From the NCBI GenBank assembly GCA_019637355.1, contig JAHBVT010000001.1:620001-684000 (forward strand): 64,000 bases of DNA, read 5' to 3'. How positions within the stretch are numbered: the stretch's first letter is position 1; each line of letters starts with the position of its first letter. A program made the translations under genes and the position numbers. Under the pieces are notes generated by a model that did no database searches, was not told the origin of the DNA, and worked only from the letters and a program-made list of their open reading frames with translations. This stretch comes from Gemmatimonadaceae bacterium (GTDB lineage Bacteria > Gemmatimonadota > Gemmatimonadetes > Gemmatimonadales > Gemmatimonadaceae). This document shows positions 54,938-62,446 of this stretch, in pieces.

Positions 54938-55570
54938 CTAGGGACTCAGCCGCTCGATCTCCCAGCCCTTGCCCGTCTGCCGGTACCGCAGCCGGTCGTG
55001 CAGCCGGCTCTCGCGGCCTTGCCAGAACTCGTAGGACTCGGGCGTGAGACGATACCCACCCCAGTGCGGCGGCGTCGGCACGGCATCAGGATACTGCGCC
55101 GCCAACTCGGCGTGCCGCCGTTCGAGCGCATCGCGACTCTCGATCACCGAGCTCTGCGCCGACGCCCACGCCCCCAGCTGCGATCCGCGCGGCCGCTGCA
55201 CGTAGTACGCCGCCGACTCCTCGGCGCTGACCTTGGCGATCGGCCCGCGGATGCGCACTTGCCGCTCCAGCGGCGCCCACCAAAAGCACAGCGCCGCCCG
55301 AGCATTCGCGCCCAGTTCCAGCCCCTTCATCGAGCGATAGTCGGTGAAGAAGACGAAGCCCCGTTCATTGGCTTCTTTCAGCAACACCATCCGCACATTC
55401 GGCGCCCCATCGGCGTCGGCCGTCGCCAGCGCCATCGCATTGGGCTCGTGCACCCTGGCCTCCTGCGCCTCGCGGAACCAACGCCGAAACTGCAGCAACG
55501 GATCCGCGTCAACATCGTCGCGGCCGAGGCTGGCGTGGCGGTACTCCTGCCGGAGGTGAGTGAGGTCCAT
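54938..55570 (-). CDS. pdxH: Pyridoxamine 5'-phosphate oxidase PdxH
   Basis: 210 aa. AMALATADADGAPNVRMVLL, GFVFFTDYRSMKGLELGANA, RQVRIRGPIAKVSAEESAAY, RPRGSQLGAWASAQSSVI and the C-terminal WGGYRLTPESYEFWQGRESR with HDRLRYRQTGKGWEIERLSP are characteristic. FMN enzyme producing PLP. Upstream lies a low-complexity repeat shared with the divergent sigma-factor gene. Confidence 0.96.
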   Translation of the reverse strand: MDLTHLRQEYRHASLGRDDVDADPLLQFRRWFREAQEARVHEPNAMALATADADGAPNVRMVLLKEANERGFVFFTDYRSMKGLELGANARAALCFWWAPLERQVRIRGPIAKVSAEESAAYYVQRPRGSQLGAWASAQSSVIESRDALERRHAELAAQYPDAVPTPPHWGGYRLTPESYEFWQGRESRLHDRLRYRQTGKGWEIERLSP

Positions 55571-55790
55571 CTAGAGGAGGGAGGAGGGAGGTGGGAGGGG
55601 GGTGAAGGTAGGGCGAGGGGACAAGGAGGAAGATAAGGGAAGGCGGCCGAGGGACGATGGTACCCACCCCGTCTCCCAACCCTCTCCCACCTCCCAACCC
55701 TCTCCCATCTCCCCCTCTCCCCGCCGTCACCCCCCTCCCCCTCTCCCTCCTCCCACTGGAAGCCCACACAATTCCCATCCCCCGGAACCG
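55571..55790. repeat. Purine/pyrimidine-skewed low-complexity repeat
   Basis: First a G/A-rich block (GGAGGGAGGAGGGAGGTGGG), then a C/T-rich block of irregular 7- to 9-nt units such as CTCCCAA, CTCTCCC and CATCTCCC. It fills the region between divergent pdxH and the sigma-factor gene, so it lies in both promoters' vicinity. A similar block is at 60223-60345. Confidence 0.85.
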
Positions 55791-55824
55791 GTACCCCCCA
55801 CCACCGATTTATGCCAAGTTCCCT

Positions 55825-56421
55825 ATGGTGACCGAAGAACTTGCCCAATCCACCGAGGCGCACGACGCCTTCAGCGCCCTCGCGCTGACGGCGCTCGACG
55901 ACGTCTATCGCTTTGCCCGCTCGCTGACCCGCGACGAGGCCGACGCCGAGGACGTCGTGCAGGAGACCTACCTGCGCGCCTTCCGCAGCTGGCAGACCTT
56001 CCAGATGGGCACCGACGTGCGCCGCTGGCTCTTCACCATCGCCCGCAACGTGTTCCTGCGCTCGCGCGAGCGCGGGCAGCGTGAGGTGACGCTCGACGAC
56101 GACGGCGCCGAGGCCGTGGATGCGGCGCAGGCGCGCACCGCCTGGCTGCGCCGCGGGCTCGATCCGCTGCTCGCGCGCGCCGATCTCGCGCCCGCCATCA
56201 ACGACGCGCTTAACGCCATCCCCGAGACCTTCCGCTCGGCGGTGGTGCTCGTGGACCTCGAAGACCAGTCCTACGAGGACGCCGCCGCCGTGCTCGGCGT
56301 GCCCGTCGGTACGGTGCGCTCGCGGCTCTTCCGCGGCCGCAAGCTGCTCCAGGAGCAGCTCCTGCTCCACGCCCAAGACCTTGGCATAGTCCCCACACCC
56401 GGCCCAGACGGGAGCCACTGA
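55825..56421 (+). CDS. ECF-family RNA polymerase sigma factor
   Basis: 198 aa. Sigma-2 region DVYRFARSLTRDEADAEDVV and QETYLRAFRSWQTFQ, DVRRWLFTIARNVF, and sigma-4 region VDLEDQSYEDAAAVLGVPVG followed by TVRSRLFRGRKLLQEQLL. The ATG overlaps no upstream gene. Followed directly by a zinc-type anti-sigma gene with overlapping ATG, the classical sigma/anti-sigma pair (RsrA- or ChrR-like). Confidence 0.93.
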   Translation: MVTEELAQSTEAHDAFSALALTALDDVYRFARSLTRDEADAEDVVQETYLRAFRSWQTFQMGTDVRRWLFTIARNVFLRSRERGQREVTLDDDGAEAVDAAQARTAWLRRGLDPLLARADLAPAINDALNAIPETFRSAVVLVDLEDQSYEDAAAVLGVPVGTVRSRLFRGRKLLQEQLLLHAQDLGIVPTPGPDGSH

Positions 56422-56687
56422 TGACGTCCCACGACGACGGCGCACCGATCAAGGATTGCCGCAACGCGATGGACAAGCTGTTCGACTTGCTCGACGGTGA
56501 ACTCACCGACTCGCGCGAGCGCGAACTCCGCCGGCACATCACGTCCTGCCCCGATTGCTTCACGCACCACGACTTCGAGCAGCGCTTTCTCGCGGCGTTG
56601 CACGCCGCCAAGTCCGCCAGCTGCGCACCGGGGTCGCTGCGCGACAAGCTGATGAACGCGCTGCGCGCCGAAGGCCTGACGCGTTGA
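56421..56687 (+). CDS. Zinc-dependent anti-sigma factor (ZAS type)
   Basis: 88 aa. The ZAS motif HITSCPDC (His-x3-Cys-x2-Cys) follows a helix MDKLFDLLDGELTDSRERE. Such proteins hold their sigma factor inactive and release it on thiol oxidation or metal loss. No membrane helix, so cytoplasmic. Its ATG overlaps the sigma factor's stop. Confidence 0.9.
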   Translation: MTSHDDGAPIKDCRNAMDKLFDLLDGELTDSRERELRRHITSCPDCFTHHDFEQRFLAALHAAKSASCAPGSLRDKLMNALRAEGLTR

Positions 56688-56694
56688 GCGCCGA

Positions 56695-57243
56695 GTGACG
56701 CCCGCTTCGCCCGATTCTTCCCAGGCGCCGGCGGGTACCGCCGCACATCGCAGCGAGGCCGCAGGCCTGGGCGCCCTGCGCTGCGCCGTGCTCACCGTCA
56801 GCGATTCCCGTACGGCAGCCACCGATGAGTCCGGCCCCCTGGCCCGCCGCCTCCTTGAGCACGCCGGCCACGAGATCACCCTCCACGACCTGCTCCCCAA
56901 CGATGAACCCCGCGTGCGTGCGTTGGTGCAGGACTGGCTCGCCCGCGGCGACCTCCACGCCATCGTCATCACCGGCGGTACCGGCCTCGGCAGCAAGGAC
57001 CGCACGATCGAGGCGGTCACGCCGCTGTTCGAGAAGGAGATTCCCGGCTTCGGTGAGCTGTTCCGGCTCCTGAGCTACCAGGAGCAGATTGGTACCACGG
57101 CGATCCTGAGCCGGGCTGCGGCCGGCAGCGCCAAGGGCGCGGTGATCGTGTCGCTGCCGGGGTCAAGCAAGGCCGTTGAGCTCGGGCTGAGTCGAGTGTT
57201 GATTCCGGAACTGCGGCATTTGTTGCGGGAGATCGGCAAGTAG
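56695..57243 (+). CDS. moaB: Molybdenum cofactor biosynthesis protein MoaB/MogA
   Basis: 182 aa from GTG at 56695. CAVLTVSDSRTAATDESGPL, HAIVITGGTGLGSKDRTIEA, GELFRLLSYQEQIGTTAILS and VIVSLPGSSKAVELGL are the MoCF-binding family motifs. Adenylylates molybdopterin before metal insertion. A 25-residue N-terminal tail is unusual. Not followed by other moa genes. Confidence 0.9.
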   Translation: MTPASPDSSQAPAGTAAHRSEAAGLGALRCAVLTVSDSRTAATDESGPLARRLLEHAGHEITLHDLLPNDEPRVRALVQDWLARGDLHAIVITGGTGLGSKDRTIEAVTPLFEKEIPGFGELFRLLSYQEQIGTTAILSRAAAGSAKGAVIVSLPGSSKAVELGLSRVLIPELRHLLREIGK

Positions 57244-57245
57244 CG

Positions 57246-57297
57246 GACGGATGGTGGATGACGGATGACGGATGGCGGATGACGGATGACGGATGAG
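57246..57297. repeat. Heptanucleotide tandem repeat (GACGGAT)n
   Basis: About seven units of GACGGAT with some changes (GGTGGAT, GGCGGAT) between moaB and xth. Same unit as at 49889-49966. Confidence 0.9.
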
Positions 57298-57317
57298 ACC
57301 TGCAACTACATTGCGGA

Positions 57318-58112
57318 ATGAAAATCTACTCGTGGAACGTGAACGGGCTGCGGGCCGTCATCCGCAAGGGTGATTTCCAGAAGTTCATCGCCAAGCACAA
57401 GCCGGACATCCTCTGCCTGCAGGAGACCAAGGCCGAGCAGGGCCAGGCGGAGGTGGACCTGCCGCAGTACGAGGAGTACTGGAACTCGGCGTCCACCAAG
57501 GGCTATTCGGGCACGGCGATCTTCTCGCGCGTGAAGCCGCTGTCGGTCAGCTTCGGCTTTTCCAAGGCAATCGCCAAGCAGTACCGGCTGGTGGACGGCG
57601 AGGGCCGCGACAGCAACGACGAAGGTCGCGTCGTCACGGCGGAGTTCGCGAAGTTCTACGTGGTGAGCGTGTACACGCCCAACGCCAAGGATGACCTCAG
57701 CCGGTTGCCGCTGCGCGAGAAGGCTTGGGACCCGGCCTTCCTCGCGCACTGCAAGGCGCTGGAGAAGAAGAAGCCGGTGATCTTCTGCGGCGACCTTAAC
57801 GTCGCGCACACCGAGCTCGACCTCGCCAATCCCAAGCCGAACGTGGGCAACAAGGGCTTCACCGATGAGGAGCGCGCCGGCTTCCAGGCCTTCGTCGACG
57901 CGGGCTTCGTGGACAGCTTCCGCCTCTTCACGCAGGGCAACGGCCACTATTCGTGGTGGAGTCAGCGCGCCAACTGCCGTGCGCGGAACATCGGTTGGCG
58001 GATCGATTACGTGATGGTGTCCACGGCGCTGGCCAAGCAGGTGAAGGCGGCGCAGATCCACACGGACGTGATGGGCAGCGATCACTGTCCGGTGAGCGTC
58101 ACGCTCAAGTAG
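57318..58112 (+). CDS. xth: Exodeoxyribonuclease III
   Basis: 264 aa. MKIYSWNVNGLRAVIRKGDF (Asn), DILCLQETKAEQGQAEV (Glu), VISVYTPN-type strand, FCGDLNVAHTELDLANPKPN (Asp and Asn), and GSDHCPVSVTLK (catalytic His). Repairs abasic sites. ATG at 57318 directly follows the heptamer repeat region. Confidence 0.95.
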   Translation: MKIYSWNVNGLRAVIRKGDFQKFIAKHKPDILCLQETKAEQGQAEVDLPQYEEYWNSASTKGYSGTAIFSRVKPLSVSFGFSKAIAKQYRLVDGEGRDSNDEGRVVTAEFAKFYVVSVYTPNAKDDLSRLPLREKAWDPAFLAHCKALEKKKPVIFCGDLNVAHTELDLANPKPNVGNKGFTDEERAGFQAFVDAGFVDSFRLFTQGNGHYSWWSQRANCRARNIGWRIDYVMVSTALAKQVKAAQIHTDVMGSDHCPVSVTLK

Positions 58113-58139
58113 CGCACGAGGGCCCGAGCCCCCGTGCGG
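58112..58139. terminator. Hairpin between convergent xth and osmC-like genes
   Basis: GCGCACGAGGG, a CCCGAG loop, CCCCCGTGCGGC. About 10 base pairs with one mismatch, no T-run. Probably a bidirectional transcription stop. Confidence 0.5.
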
Positions 58140-58145
58140 CGACGT

Positions 58146-58577
58146 TCAGCTCTGGAGCTCCAGCGTCCAGCGAATCGGCAGGTTCGGATCCAACGTGTCG
58201 CGCACCGAGCAGTACTTGGTGATCGCTAGCTCGATCGCCCGCTCCGCGTGCACGCGCTCGACACCCGCGCCCTTGATGTAGTAGGCGATATCCACCGCCA
58301 CCACGCGCGACGGTACGCCGTTGGCGCGCTCGCCGGTGACCTCGATGCGCAGCGATTCCACCGGGGTCCGCCGCTTGGCGAGGATCTCGGTGACGTCCAC
58401 GCCCGTGCAGCCGGCCAACGCGATCATCAGGGTGTCCACTGGGCTCGGTCCGGCGACGCCGCGCCCGTCCATATGGATCGTCGGGCCGCCGCTTGCACGG
58501 CCAGCGTCAAACTGCTGATCGCCCGTCCAGGTGATGACCGTCTTCGTCGGCGGCTTGCCCTGCGTCCCTTCAGCCAT
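58146..58577 (-). CDS. OsmC-family peroxiredoxin-like protein
   Basis: 143 aa. The OsmC redox cysteines are in MIALAGCTGVDVTEIL and AITKYCSVRDTLDPN. PSPVDTLMIALAGC and YYIKGAGVERVHAERAIELA fit the YhfA/OsmC-like branch. Reduces organic hydroperoxides. Single gene, divergent spacing to the amidohydrolase is not relevant since both are minus strand with a 15-nt gap. Confidence 0.92.
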   Translation of the reverse strand: MAEGTQGKPPTKTVITWTGDQQFDAGRASGGPTIHMDGRGVAGPSPVDTLMIALAGCTGVDVTEILAKRRTPVESLRIEVTGERANGVPSRVVAVDIAYYIKGAGVERVHAERAIELAITKYCSVRDTLDPNLPIRWTLELQS

Positions 58578-58592
58578 TCACTCGCTCCACAG

Positions 58593-59825
58593 TCAGTTGC
58601 CCAGCCCCATCCGGAGCCGGTCGAGCGCGATGCGCCCATTCGTGATCACCAACAGCGGATCCCGCAGCGTCCCCGGATCGCTCAGGGGGTCGTGCTCGAG
58701 AATGATGAGATCCGCCTCGTATCCCTCAGCAATCCGTCCGATGCGATTTCCACTCCCGAGCAACTCGGCGGCGCCGCTGGTCGCCGTCGCCAGCGCATCC
58801 TTCGGCGACAGCCCGAGTGCCGTGAAGCGCATCACCTCGTGCGCAATACGCGTCGTGCTCTCGCGGCCGTAGTCGGTGTCGGCCCCGGCGGCGATGCGCA
58901 CGCCCAGTGCGTGGGCGCGGCGAATCACGTCCTCCAAGCGCGGCTGCATATGCTGGCCGCGCAGTTCCAGTACCGGGTCCGAGTAGTCGCCGCCGGGCGT
59001 GGTGAGGTCCACCACGGTGGAAAGCGTCGGCACCAGCCAGACGTTGCGATCCTTCATCAGGCGCAGCGTGGAGTCCGAGAGGTAAGTGCCGTGCTCGATG
59101 CTCTTCACGCCCGCGCGCACCGCCGCGTAGGCGCCTTCGTCGCCGTGCGCGTGCGCCATCACCGGGAGGTTGGCCTTGCTTGCCTCCTCGACGATCACGC
59201 GCAACTGCGCCTCGGTGTAGGTCTGCTGGCGCGGATCGGTGTCGGGCAGGCCGGCGCGCTCGGTGCCACGCGTCTTGATCCAGTCTACGCCTCGCGCGGC
59301 GTTCACCTGCACGACGAGCCGCAGTTGTTCCGGCGTCTGCACGCCGCCGGCCAAGGGGCCAAGCCGCGCGTCTGCGAGGATCGTCTCGCCGAGCTGGGGC
59401 GTCACGAACACGCCCGTCGCGACCATATCCGGCAGCACCAGGTGCCCCGCCCGCGCGATGTCGCGCAGCGCAACGTCCTGGTAGTTCGGCACGCTGGCGG
59501 AGCGCACCGTCGTCACGCCGCTGTGCAGCGCACGCCGCGCATCGGCCACCGTGCGGATGTGCGTGTGCACGTCGATCATCCCCGGCGCCACCCATCGGTC
59601 GGCGGCGTCGAGCACGCGCGCGCCAGCGGGCACCGGCCCATTCACGCGGATGCTCTCGATGCGCCCGCCGCGCAGTACGATGGTCACGTTGCGCAGTCGC
59701 GTATCCGAGACGCCGTCCACGACGTTGGCGCGCGTGATGGCGATGAGTTCCTGCGGCAACTGCGCGGAAAGCGGCGCGGCAAGCAGCAGGGCGGCGAGCA
59801 AGGCAAGTCTGCGCATCGAAGTCAT
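58593..59825 (-). CDS. Exported amidohydrolase
   Basis: 410 aa. Signal MTSMRRLALLAALLLAAPLS, then MIDVHTHIRTVADARRALHS (HxH metal motif), VGTHGxx-type LPVMAHAHGDEGAYAAVRAG, GVKSIEHGTYLSDSTLRLM and IAAGADTDYGRES (Asp). Belongs to the imidazolonepropionase-like amidohydrolases, exported members of which often cleave peptides or prolidase substrates. ATG overlaps the csaA stop (ATGA). Confidence 0.9.
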   Translation of the reverse strand: MTSMRRLALLAALLLAAPLSAQLPQELIAITRANVVDGVSDTRLRNVTIVLRGGRIESIRVNGPVPAGARVLDAADRWVAPGMIDVHTHIRTVADARRALHSGVTTVRSASVPNYQDVALRDIARAGHLVLPDMVATGVFVTPQLGETILADARLGPLAGGVQTPEQLRLVVQVNAARGVDWIKTRGTERAGLPDTDPRQQTYTEAQLRVIVEEASKANLPVMAHAHGDEGAYAAVRAGVKSIEHGTYLSDSTLRLMKDRNVWLVPTLSTVVDLTTPGGDYSDPVLELRGQHMQPRLEDVIRRAHALGVRIAAGADTDYGRESTTRIAHEVMRFTALGLSPKDALATATSGAAELLGSGNRIGRIAEGYEADLIILEHDPLSDPGTLRDPLLVITNGRIALDRLRMGLGN

Positions 59826-60154
59826 CCGATTCGGGTTCCGTTTTCCACCGGCTGGTCCACTTGGAGCAGCACGACGTCGGTGGGCGAGGGCATCGCACCG
59901 AGCACCAGCACTTCGCTCTTGAAGCCGGCGATGCGCCTCTCTCCGAGGTTCACGGCAGCGATCACCTGCCGTCCGACCAGCGACTCAGGCGAGTAACGTT
60001 CGGTGAGCTGCGCCGACGAGCGCCGCAGCCCCAGCCCCGGCCCAAAGTCGATGGTTAGCTTGAGCGACGGCTTGCGTGCCTCAAGGAACGGCTCCGCTGC
60101 GAGCACCGTTCCCACGCGCAGATCCAGCTCGGCGAACTGTTCAGGGGTGGCCAC
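59822..60154 (-). CDS. csaA: tRNA-binding protein CsaA
   Basis: 110 aa, the family length. FAELDLRVGTVLAAEPFLEA, KPSLKLTIDFGPGLGLRRSS, QVIAAVNLGERRIAGFKSEV and VLVLGAMPSPTDVVLLQVDQ are the EMAP-II/CsaA OB-fold motifs. CsaA has chaperone and tRNA-binding activity. Coupled with the exported amidohydrolase gene. Confidence 0.93.
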   Translation of the reverse strand: MATPEQFAELDLRVGTVLAAEPFLEARKPSLKLTIDFGPGLGLRRSSAQLTERYSPESLVGRQVIAAVNLGERRIAGFKSEVLVLGAMPSPTDVVLLQVDQPVENGTRIG

Positions 60155-60172
60155 GTGTTAAGGTATTGGGGC

Positions 60173-60211
60173 GAAGACTGAAGACGGAAGACTGAAGACT
60201 GAAGACGGAAG
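60173..60211. repeat. Heptanucleotide tandem repeat (GAAGACT/GAAGACG)n
   Basis: Five and a half units alternating GAAGACT and GAAGACG. The complement TTCAGTC/TTCCGTC also occurs in the TPR gene's signal-peptide codons at 54010-54030. Confidence 0.92.
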
Positions 60212-60222
60212 GTAGGTGCAGT

Positions 60223-60345
60223 TTGCTTCTTCCCTCTCCCAACCGTCTCCCTTCTCCCGGCCGTCTGCCCTCTCCCAGCCCTCTCCCCTCTCCCGCCTCC
60301 CCGCCGTCACCCCCCTCCCCCCTCCCATCTCCCGACCCGAGTCCA
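60223..60345. repeat. C/T-rich low-complexity repeat
   Basis: Irregular units based on CTCTCCC and GTCTCCC (for example CCCTCTCCCAACCGTCTCCC) directly upstream of the ferredoxin-like gene. Same character as the block at 55571-55790. Confidence 0.85.
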
Positions 60346-60353
60346 AGCAAGGA

Positions 60354-60677
60354 ATGTCCCAATACCCCCGCCACATCTTCGTCTGCACCTCCGGCAAGAC
60401 CTGCAAAGCCGCCGATTCCGCCGCCACCTTCGAGGCCCTCAAGCACGCCTGCCGCGACGCCGGCATCGCGCAGTCCGTGCGCGTGAACCACGCCGGCTGC
60501 TTCGCGCAGTGCGGCCACGGGCCGATGGTCGTCGTGTATCCCGAGGACGTCTGGTACCACGGCATCACCGTCGAGAGGGCCCAGCGGATCTTCACCGAGC
60601 ACCTCGTCGGGGGCACGCCGGTGGAGGAGTACCGCTACATCGCGCCGCCGGGCGACAACAAGCTGCCGGGCACCTGA
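60354..60677 (+). CDS. (2Fe-2S) thioredoxin-like ferredoxin
   Basis: 107 aa. HIFVCTSGKTCKAADSAATF and VNHAGCFAQCGHGPMVVVYP give the C-x5-C ... C-x3-C pattern of thioredoxin-fold [2Fe-2S] ferredoxins. VYPEDVWYHGITVERAQRIF is typical. Stop overlaps the next, related gene (TGATG). Redox partner unknown. Confidence 0.9.
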   Translation: MSQYPRHIFVCTSGKTCKAADSAATFEALKHACRDAGIAQSVRVNHAGCFAQCGHGPMVVVYPEDVWYHGITVERAQRIFTEHLVGGTPVEEYRYIAPPGDNKLPGT

Positions 60678-61024
60678 TGCCGGCGCGTCACCCGCTCGAG
60701 GGCCTGATGGAGCCGTACACGCGACACGTGCTCGTGTGCACAGGCGGCTACTGCACCGCCGACCGCGGCGGCCGCGCCATCTACTCGCTTCTCGCGCGCC
60801 TGCTCGAGCGCGAGGGCCTGCTCTTCGGTCCCACGCGCGTGAAGCGCAGTGAGGCCCCTTGCCTCGGTGTCTGCACCGGCGGGCCGATCGTCGTGGTGTA
60901 TCCCGAGGGCACCTGGTACGCCGACGTCACGCCGGCACTGCTCGAGCGCATCGTCGTCGAGCACCTGAAGGGCGGGCGCGAGGTCGCCGAGGCGGTCTTT
61001 CACCGCTACGGCCCGGCGCAGTGA
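60677..61024 (+). CDS. (2Fe-2S) thioredoxin-like ferredoxin, second copy
   Basis: 115 aa. HVLVCTGGYCTADRGGRAIY and SEAPCLGVCTGGPIVVVYPE, then TWYADVTPALLERIVVEHL. Same fold as the upstream gene but with different cysteine spacing (C-x4-C, C-x3-C), so the two probably differ in potential or partner. Tandem duplication is likely. Confidence 0.9.
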   Translation: MPARHPLEGLMEPYTRHVLVCTGGYCTADRGGRAIYSLLARLLEREGLLFGPTRVKRSEAPCLGVCTGGPIVVVYPEGTWYADVTPALLERIVVEHLKGGREVAEAVFHRYGPAQ

Positions 61025-61104
61025 CGCAGCGGCCTGGGCCGTGTTCGCATCGCCCGGTCCCAGCCCAGTGGACGCCGCGCCCCGCGGGCGCGACATTTCC
61101 GCAG

Positions 61105-61383
61105 ATGAATCCTGATCTCACCAGCGTGCTCTACGAGCGCAAGATGCCCCACGGCCCGCTCGTCCGGATTCGCCGCGTGCCGGCCGCCACGACCGGCGCC
61201 GTGGCTGCGGTGATCGAGGTGGACCGCCGCGCCGGTACGCCGCGCGAGGCCGAGGGCGGGATTCCACCGGCCCTGATGGCCGTCGAAGGGGAGAGCGAGG
61301 ACGCAGTCGTCGCCTCGCTACTCCCCTTCGCCGATGATGACTCGGCGGTGGCGCGCCTGCTCGCCACTCGCGGCATCAGGTAA
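61105..61383 (+). CDS. Small hypothetical protein
   Basis: 92 aa starting MNPDLTSVLYERKMPHGPLV; a GTG at 61021 overlapping the previous stop would add 28 residues. RIRRVPAATTGAVAAVIEVD and ALMAVEGESEDAVVASLLPF suggest a compact alpha/beta protein. No family recognised. It converges on htpX with a 2-nt gap. Confidence 0.65.
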   Translation: MNPDLTSVLYERKMPHGPLVRIRRVPAATTGAVAAVIEVDRRAGTPREAEGGIPPALMAVEGESEDAVVASLLPFADDDSAVARLLATRGIR

Positions 61384-61385
61384 CG

Positions 61386-62219
61386 CTAGGCCGCCATCGC
61401 CTGCAGCTTGGCCACGCGGTCGGCCGTGGCCGGGTGCGTGGAGAACAGCGACATCATCCCGCCGCCCAGCGCCGAGAGCGGGTTGGAGATCGCCAGCGCC
61501 GCCGCAGCCGGCGCCACGTCCATCGGAATCCGCTTGGCGTAGGCCTCGAGCTTCTGCAGCGAGCTCGCCAGCGCCAGGGGCTTGCCGCTGATCTCGGCGC
61601 CGACCTTGTCCGCCTTGAACTCGCGCTGCCGCGAGATGGCCGACTGGATGAGCGCGGCCGCCAGCGGCGCGACGAAGAACATCACCAGCGCGCCGACCAT
61701 ATTGCGGTTCCCGTTCTCGTCGCGGCCGCCGAACCACAGCGCCATCTGGCCGAGCATCGAAATCGCGCCCGCCATCGTCGCGGTGATCGTCTGCAGCAGC
61801 ATATCGCGGTTCTTGATGTGCGCCAGCTCGTGCGCGATCACGCCTTCGAGTTCGTCGCGGTTCACGAGCTTGAGCAGGCCGGCGGTCACGCAGACCACCG
61901 CGTGCTCCGCGTTGCGGCCCGTCGCGAAGGCGTTGGGCTGCTCGTGCGGCGCGATGGCCAGCGTCGGCATCGGCAGTCCGGCGCGCTGGCGCAGGCGGTC
62001 GGTCATCTCGTACAGCTCCGGTGCCTGCGCGGCAGTCACCACCTGCGCCTTGTACATCCGGAGCACCATCTTCGAGCTGCTCCAGTACATAAAGACGTTC
62101 ATCACGCCGGCGAACAGCAGCGCCACCACCAGCCCGCTCTGGCCCCCGACGACACCACCCACCGCGCCGAGGAGCGCGGTCATAGCCGCCATCAAAGCGA
62201 AGACCTTCACGTTGTTCAT
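61386..62219 (-). CDS. htpX: Membrane zinc metallopeptidase HtpX
   Basis: 277 aa. Two N-terminal helices (VFALMAAMTALLGAVGGVVG and LVVALLFAGVMNVFMYW), HELAH in GVIAHELAHIKNRDML, two further helices and RQREFKADKVGAEISGKPLA (third zinc ligand). Degrades misfolded membrane proteins. ATG at 62219 is preceded by GGAGTTCGAG. Longer upstream frame is not used. Confidence 0.95.
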   Translation of the reverse strand: MNNVKVFALMAAMTALLGAVGGVVGGQSGLVVALLFAGVMNVFMYWSSSKMVLRMYKAQVVTAAQAPELYEMTDRLRQRAGLPMPTLAIAPHEQPNAFATGRNAEHAVVCVTAGLLKLVNRDELEGVIAHELAHIKNRDMLLQTITATMAGAISMLGQMALWFGGRDENGNRNMVGALVMFFVAPLAAALIQSAISRQREFKADKVGAEISGKPLALASSLQKLEAYAKRIPMDVAPAAAALAISNPLSALGGGMMSLFSTHPATADRVAKLQAMAA

Positions 62220-62446
62220 CTCGAACTCCACCAAAGGGTTACGGGCAGTCTGCCAAGGCGGCAGCAGTCCCGAGAATCTGGGTATATAACCCCGCAACCC
62301 CCGTGCCAGTTCGCGGCGAACCAGCGTCCTGCGCGCACCAATACCCTGTACTCGAAGCGGAAGTCTCTCGGGATCGCCACGAAGTCTGTAGGGGGTGTGC
62401 GCCGACGCCAGGGTTTGCTCGCGTCGCTCGGTCGCTGGTGCGAATT

